Positions 57,866-64,000 of a stretch of 64,000 nt of DNA are shown in pieces. Origin of the DNA: Anniella stebbinsi. Its lineage: Eukaryota; Chordata; Lepidosauria; Squamata; Anniellidae. Location of the stretch: positions 66,627,001-66,691,000 of the forward strand of contig JARDYH010000002.1 in the NCBI GenBank assembly GCA_029215795.1. Direction: 5' to 3'. Position 1 is the stretch's first letter; the number at the start of each line of letters is the position of its first letter. The translations under genes and the position numbers were made by a program. A model generated the notes under the pieces. The model was not told the DNA's origin, searched no databases, and saw only the letters and a list, made by a program, of their open reading frames with translations.

Positions 57866-59561
57866 GTCCGATCCGGATCGGACGCCATTTTGAATGCTTT
57901 TTCCCATAGCCAAGTATTGTTTTACAAAAACGCCTATAACTTTTTCATTTTTAAAGATAGAAGGATGAAACTTGGGGACATTGTAGACTGGTTAGGGATA
58001 GTTATCTGTGAGAAATTTCAGAAAGATTGGTGCATGCGTTTTGTGGCAATTAATTTTTTAATAAATACCCAGGAATGCTTATAACTTTGTCATTTTTAAA
58101 GTTACAAACATGAAACTTTGCCACATTGTAGGAGGTACCTTGGGACCTAGGTGTGTGAAATTTCAGAAACATAGGTGCTTGCCTTGTGTGGCAATTAATT
58201 TTAGAAAAATGGGTAGTAGTGGGGTAAATACAGTTACGCCTCCCATTTTTTTATTTTTTAAGATACAAACAGGAAACTTGGGCACATTACAGGTACCACT
58301 TGCCTTGATATGTGAGTGAAATTTCAGAAACATTGGAGCTTGCCTTGTGTGGCAATTAAGTTTTGAAACAATGAGGAAAGAAACACCTATAACTTTGTCA
58401 TTTTTAAAGTTACACACATGAAACTTTGCCACATTGTAGGTGGTACCTTGGGACCTATGTGTGTGAAATTTCAGAAACATAGGTGCTTGCCTTGTGTGGC
58501 AATTAATTTTAGAAAAATGGGTAGTAGTGGGGTAAATACAGTTACGCCTCCCATTTTTTTAGTTTTGAAGATACAAACAGGAAACTTGGGCACATTACAG
58601 GGAACACTTCACTTGATATGTGTGTAAAATTTCAGAAACATTGGTGCTTGCCTGGTGTGGCAATTAATTTTTGAAACAATGAGGGATTCATTGGACAGCA
58701 CTTGCCCATAGGGATTCATTGGACAGTACTTTCCCATAGGGAATCATTGCATTGCACTTTCCCATAGGGAATCATTGCATTGCACTTTCCCATAGGGAAT
58801 CATTGCATTGCACTTTCCCACTGAGAAATACAGTTATGCCTCCCACATTTTTATTTTTGAAGATACAAACAGGAAACTTGGGCACATTGTAGACTGGTTA
58901 GGGATAGTTATCTGTGAGAAATTTCAGAAAGATTGGTGCATGCATTTTGTGGCAATTAATTTTTTAATAAATACCCAGGAATGCCTATAACTTTGTCATT
59001 TTTAAAGTTACACACATGAAACTTTGCCACATTGTAGGTGGTACCTTGGGACCTATGTGTGTGAAATTTCAAAAACGTAGGTGCTTGCCTTGTATGGCAA
59101 TTAATTTTAGAAAAATGGGTAGTAGTGGGGTAAATACAGTTACGCCTCCCATTTTTTTATTTTTTAAGATACAAACAGGAAACATGGGCACATTACAGGG
59201 AACACTTCACTTGATAGGTGTGTAAAATTTCCGAAAGCTGGGTCCAGGCATGTGGTGGCAATTAATTTTTGAAACAATGAGGAAAGAAACGCCTATAACT
59301 TTTTTATTTTAAAAGTTAGAAGTCTGAACATTGCTCACTTTGTAGATGGGTTAGGGGTAGATATGTGTCAGAAATTTCAGAATGATAGGTCCAGGCATTT
59401 GATGGCTATGGAATTTTTAGATTAAATGTTTCAAAAAATGTTCCACAGAGGCCAGGTCTTCCTTTCCTCCCCCTCCCGCTTCCCGCGAAGAAAAGGAAAC
59501 ACTGTCTCGTCTCGATCCCTTTGATCCTTGCTAGTATCCATTACAGGGCTCGTGTCTGCTT
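57866..59561 (+). repeat. Left arm of the giant palindrome, 1,696 bp
   Basis: The arm contains about nine copies of a degenerate unit of roughly 150 bp. Its recognisable parts are 'cctataactttgtcattttt', then 'catgaaactttgccacattg', 'gtgtgaaatttcagaaacat' and 'gtggcaattaatttt'. Units start near 57920, 58075, 58232, 58387, 58543, 58830, 58983, 59137 and 59287. A short minisatellite interrupts at 58681-58820. The last ~120 bp before the loop are unrelated sequence. Confidence 0.85.
58681..58820. repeat. Minisatellite in the left arm
   Basis: Five tandem units of about 28 bp, 'catagggaatcattgcattg' plus CACTTTCC, the first two with GGACAGCACTT/GGACAGTACTT in place of GCATTGCACTT. Mirrored exactly at 60324-60463. 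Confidence 0.85.
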
Positions 59562-59582
59562 TCCTACTTTCACTTTTTACTC
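59562..59582. other. Loop of the palindrome
   Basis: A 21-bp pyrimidine-rich non-palindromic spacer between the arms, TCCTACTTTC at its start. Confidence 0.85.
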
Positions 59583-61278
59583 AAGCAGACACGAGCCCTG
59601 TAATGGATACTAGCAAGGATCAAAGGGATCGAGACGAGACAGTGTTTCCTTTTCTTCGCGGGAAGCGGGAGGGGGAGGAAAGGAAGACCTGGCCTCTGTG
59701 GAACATTTTTTGAAACATTTAATCTAAAAATTCCATAGCCATCAAATGCCTGGACCTATCATTCTGAAATTTCTGACACATATCTACCCCTAACCCATCT
59801 ACAAAGTGAGCAATGTTCAGACTTCTAACTTTTAAAATAAAAAAGTTATAGGCGTTTCTTTCCTCATTGTTTCAAAAATTAATTGCCACCACATGCCTGG
59901 ACCCAGCTTTCGGAAATTTTACACACCTATCAAGTGAAGTGTTCCCTGTAATGTGCCCATGTTTCCTGTTTGTATCTTAAAAAATAAAAAAATGGGAGGT
60001 GTAACTGTATTTACCCCACTACTACCCATTTTTCTAAAATTAATTGCCATACAAGGCAAGCACCTACGTTTTTGAAATTTCACACACATAGGTCCCAAGG
60101 TACCACCTACAATGTGGCAAAGTTTCATGTGTGTAACTTTAAAAATGACAAAGTTATAGGCATTCCTGGGTATTTATTAAAAAATTAATTGCCACAAAAT
60201 GCATGCACCAATCTTTCTGAAATTTCTCACAGATAACTATCCCTAACCAGTCTACAATGTGCCCAAGTTTCCTGTTTGTATCTTCAAAAATAAAAATGTG
60301 GGAGGCATAACTGTATTTCTCAGTGGGAAAGTGCAATGCAATGATTCCCTATGGGAAAGTGCAATGCAATGATTCCCTATGGGAAAGTGCAATGCAATGA
60401 TTCCCTATGGGAAAGTACTGTCCAATGAATCCCTATGGGCAAGTGCTGTCCAATGAATCCCTCATTGTTTCAAAAATTAATTGCCACACCAGGCAAGCAC
60501 CAATGTTTCTGAAATTTTACACACATATCAAGTGAAGTGTTCCCTGTAATGTGCCCAAGTTTCCTGTTTGTATCTTCAAAACTAAAAAAATGGGAGGCGT
60601 AACTGTATTTACCCCACTACTACCCATTTTTCTAAAATTAATTGCCACACAAGGCAAGCACCTATGTTTCTGAAATTTCACACACATAGGTCCCAAGGTA
60701 CCACCTACAATGTGGCAAAGTTTCATGTGTGTAACTTTAAAAATGACAAAGTTATAGGTGTTTCTTTCCTCATTGTTTCAAAACTTAATTGCCACACAAG
60801 GCAAGCTCCAATGTTTCTGAAATTTCACTCACATATCAAGGCAAGTGGTACCTGTAATGTGCCCAAGTTTCCTGTTTGTATCTTAAAAAATAAAAAAATG
60901 GGAGGCGTAACTGTATTTACCCCACTACTACCCATTTTTCTAAAATTAATTGCCACACAAGGCAAGCACCTATGTTTCTGAAATTTCACACACCTAGGTC
61001 CCAAGGTACCTCCTACAATGTGGCAAAGTTTCATGTTTGTAACTTTAAAAATGACAAAGTTATAAGCATTCCTGGGTATTTATTAAAAAATTAATTGCCA
61101 CAAAACGCATGCACCAATCTTTCTGAAATTTCTCACAGATAACTATCCCTAACCAGTCTACAATGTCCCCAAGTTTCATCCTTCTATCTTTAAAAATGAA
61201 AAAGTTATAGGCGTTTTTGTAAAACAATACTTGGCTATGGGAAAAAGCATTCAAAATGGCGTCCGATCCGGATCGGAC
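59583..61278 (-). repeat. Right arm of the giant palindrome, 1,696 bp
   Basis: Reverse complement of the left arm, with position i pairing with 119144 minus i throughout. Only one substitution was found by eye; a computed alignment may show a few more. Confidence 0.85.
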
Positions 61279-61392
61279 ATCTGGTCCGATCCGATCCGAC
61301 CAGCCTCCGATCCGATCCGATCCGATCTGACCCCCCAGGTCCGATTCCGATCCGCTATCCGATCCGATCCGGGGGGTCAGTGCACATCCCTA

Positions 61393-61400
61393 ATTATGAT
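61393..61400. repeat. 8-bp target duplication, right copy
   Basis: ATTATGAT; matches 57747-57754. Confidence 0.9.
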
Positions 61401-61486
61401 TTAGCAGCTGGTTTTTCTTTCTGTGGCAGGAAATGTATTTGTATTTTTTAATTTGCTTTAAAACTAATTAATGTAATAGTCTAAAC

Positions 61487-61528
<42 letters not shown>

Positions 61529-62637
61529 TTCTGGCAGGAGAGCAAAAGCAATACGTAGCATTGTGGCATTTAGACAGGATTCTATAGATTCCTGTGTGAG
61601 GGAGGGCAGGAAACAACCTTTTTACTACTGATCATTTTTCACACTTACCTCTGAGTGAATAGCAGACAAACACTGAGTCCTAATTGCACCATAAAAAGGG
61701 AATTATTTATAAAAGGGAATGCTGGACCCTATAGTCTGTGAACCATTGACACATATGCCATAAAACAAATCAAATTAATTTAACAAGGCCAAGGGGAGCC
61801 ATTAAATTTATTTAGAGTGGGGGTGGACAGTGGGGAGAGAAAAGGAAGCAGCCTCAAATTAAAATCGTCCCTATACCACATTAAATACACATAGAGTAGT
61901 TGTGCTGGTCTGGAACAGAGTCTGGTGGAGCTTAAAGATGCGTCAGTGGTGATTGTGGCCTGGTTTTGTGGTTTGCAGATGCCCACTTGATCATGAAGCG
62001 GCCTGGAAATCGGGGTGTAATATGCCTGGGTACAAATTAAAGAAATGAAAAGTTTTATATACTGTCACAAAGAAATGCAAGCAATAATGCCATCTGAACT
62101 AGAATGACCAGTTCCTGTTGAAATCAAGAGGAATTAGATATGTGCTACTGTTACCAGAAAGTACCCTCCCAATATGAGCAGGGCTGGATCTGCTTATTGG
62201 AAAAGTCAGTATTAATATGGATCACTGGTAATATAGATGGTAGGAAAAACCACACATTTTATTTAACCCAAGAGACATAAGCCCTATGCAGGTATTGACA
62301 TGAGGGCTAAAGGTGGGGAAGGACATGGATGCTTTTACAAAACCCATCCCAGCCTTTGATCTTCCTGTGCTTGTACCGGAATGGATAAAGGAGGGTTCCC
62401 AATTGCATGGAGGCTTCTAATCAGGTGACCACAGCTTTGACCCTAACATTAGGCAGGGTGAGGCATCAGCTGCAGGCAGCTGTTTTTGGGTGACAGGAAA
62501 GGGCACCAAGTTGTTAGTTATTTAATTTCTTATTATTGTATTACTACTGCTCGGGGTGGGGAGAGGAATTTTCTACCTCAGGTATTTCTTTGTTATTTAT
62601 TCATTTGCTACATTTATATTCTGTCTTTCTTTCAAGG
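61401..62637. other. No gene seen; (AAT)n at 61488-61529
   Basis: Single-copy sequence with an AAT microsatellite. No coding frame supported. Confidence 0.35.
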
Positions 62638-62957
62638 TAGGCTGACTATATGAAAAGGAGGACAGGGCTCATGTAACTTTAACAGTTGTAGAGAAAAGAG
62701 AATTTCAGCCAGTGTCATTTGTATGCAATTAGTTCCTGGTGAAATTCCCTCTTCATCACAACAGTTAAAGTTGCAGGGGCCCTGCCATCTTTTGTATATG
62801 GTCACTCTAGTATAGTGCCTGCAACTTTAACTGTTGCGATGAAGAGGGAATTTCACCAGGAGCTAATTGCATACAAATGACACTGGCTGAAATTCCCTTT
62901 TCTCTACAACTGTTAAAGTTACATGAGCCCTGTCCTCCTTTTCATATGGTCAGCCTA
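62638..62957. mobile_element. Complete palindromic element, 320 bp
   Basis: The ends TAGGCTGACTATATG and CATATGGTCAGCCTA are inverted, and almost the whole element folds back on itself around about 62798. TTCAAGG flanks both sides (62631-62637 and 62958-62964), a 7-bp target duplication. The broken copy at 37315-39214 is the same family. It is non-coding; the superfamily is uncertain. Confidence 0.85.
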
Positions 62958-62964
62958 TTCAAGG

Positions 62965-64000
62965 AGCCTAAGGCCGCACACTCTACTTTAACATCCTGAT
63001 CTCCATTTTATCCTCACAACAATTCCATGAAGTAGAGAGTCAGTGAACTTCACAGCTGAGTGAGACTAGAGCAGTCCTACACCCCCTGACATCATCTGGC
63101 CTTGGTGGGGAATCCAGCCCCCCCACATGAAATAGTTCTGCACCCTGGGCTTTAGTATAAAATTTACTTAAGGACTTTAACTCAGTAACTTTGTGACATA
63201 CATATTAATGCTCTGGAAGACTAATGTTTTCCCATATTGGTATTTGAATGCTGCCATTTAGGAAGCAGTTCATCTGCATCTCTTCGTTTTCTGGTGTAAA
63301 TACTATCCTGCCTGCTCTTTCCTGATTAGACTTATTTCTCAGTTTAGTTTTCAGCTGTTAGTGAGTTACCATTTTAGGTTGCAGGGGAGGGGGCTGCTGT
63401 CTTTAAGGATGAACATACTTGCTACTCAAGAAGAAGAGAACATCATTTCCCTAAACAACTTAAGTATATATATATATATATATATATATAAGAGTTTCTT
63501 AATAGAAGCAGAAAGTAACAACAGGTTTAGGTAGTTGCATTTTGTGGGCCTGTCCTGCTGTAAATTATTTCCAGAGTTCCCATCTGGCATTGCTAATCTG
63601 TTTCTTTAGGTTTTACTGGATGGATATGGTAGAGGGTGTTGAACTTATTTCAGCAGGAGGGTTGAATGCCATTTCTGAGAAGCTCCCAGGTGGATGGGGC
63701 CAAAAGGAAAAGGGGGTGTGGCCAAAGGCAACAGGAGCAAAGCCAAGAAATTAACAATACCAGTTTATTGTAGCTTAAAACTCTTATTGCCATTAACTAA
63801 GCCTCAGGAGACGCAATTCAGCATTTTAGAATGGGAGGAAACCTGTAAAATGCCAGGAAACCAGTAAATGATTGGAAGCTGGGGGAAAGGGGGTGGGGCT
63901 AGGGAATAGGGCATGGCCATCTGGGGAACCACAGGCAAATGGACTGAGGCCTTTATGACACATACCATTTTCCCCTGGATTGCTTCTGCGGGTTCCCCCT
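62965..64000. other. No gene seen; (AT)n at 63463-63490
   Basis: Unassigned sequence to the window end. The frame at 63542-63754 is not protein-like. Confidence 0.35.

Larger units (their letters stand above)
57755..61392. mobile_element. hAT-like 3.64-kb giant fold-back element
   Basis: The ends are TAGGGGTGTGCA and TGCACATCCCTA. A perfect 8-bp target duplication flanks the element. Both ends carry dense GATCCG/CGGATC subterminal words (57770-57885 and 61258-61376), shared with the elements at 10194 and 24445. The interior is two arms, 57866-59561 and 59583-61278, that pair without net gaps around the loop 59562-59582. The only mismatch I found is at 59144 (G) against 60000 (T), a CpG-type transition. 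The outer ~111-114 bp on each side do not pair base for base. It has no transposase frame, so mobilisation must have come from elsewhere. The 60-105-residue open frames that appear in matching pairs on both arms are by-products of the repeat unit. Confidence 0.9.

Noticed and set aside
58681..58820. CRISPR-like repeat-spacer array
   Set aside because: Units are contiguous without unique spacers; this is a minisatellite in a vertebrate genome.
57890..61254. Pairs of 60-105-residue open frames repeated on both palindrome arms as a new small-protein family
   Set aside because: They follow the 150-bp repeat period, exist in both sense and antisense, and are identical on both arms because the DNA is; no start context or domain supports translation.
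57755..61392. Palindrome as a long-read fold-back artefact
   Set aside because: An artefact would not give different outer ends or an 8-bp target duplication on unrelated flanks; still listed as the key check because it cannot be excluded from sequence alone.
1..64000. Endogenous retrovirus or LTR element
   Set aside because: No LTR pair, primer-binding site, protease or integrase motif was found anywhere in the window.

Overview
The window looks like intergenic or deep intronic DNA from a lizard-like squamate reptile. I could not support any host protein-coding exon, tRNA, rRNA or CRISPR array. The taxon call rests on the repeat mix: an L1 whose 5' UTR begins GGGCGTGGCC, CR1 LINEs ending in a TTATGTTC-type tail, L2-clade LINEs with a CHQYADD reverse-transcriptase box, a tRNA-derived SINE of the kind common in squamates, and many short inverted-repeat DNA transposons. 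Species cannot be fixed from this alone.

Layout. 1-9.6 kb is mostly single-copy AT-rich DNA, followed by a decayed CR1 (6.6-9.5 kb) split by two unrelated insertions. 10-25 kb holds two hAT-like non-autonomous elements (10194-10977 and 24445-25302, each with an 8-bp target duplication), an antisense L2 with its reverse-transcriptase core, and several LINE tails. 25-37 kb is largely unique sequence with a cluster of short inverted-repeat elements at 29.3-33.2 kb, two of them visibly nested. 37.3-39.2 kb is a 5'-truncated antisense L1 inserted into a palindromic 320-bp-type element with a 15-bp target duplication. 42.8-43.4 kb is a SINE split by a 338-bp element. 47.0-48.7 kb is a GC-rich fold-back transposon. 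49.6-55.4 kb is a full-length sense L1 with an intact ORF1, an ORF2 broken at two points, an A-tail and a target duplication. 57.75-61.39 kb is the most striking object: a 3.64-kb element with hAT-like ends and a perfect 8-bp target duplication. Its interior is an almost perfect inverted repeat, two 1,696-bp arms around a 21-bp loop, and each arm is itself a tandem array of a roughly 150-bp unit.

The genes here work as selfish elements. L1, CR1 and L2 encode or once encoded their own endonuclease and reverse transcriptase. The SINE and the inverted-repeat elements carry no transposase and must have been moved by enzymes encoded elsewhere. Nested insertions give a partial relative chronology. 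Assignments of the short elements to hAT or PIF/Harbinger rest on terminal motifs and target-duplication length, and are inference.
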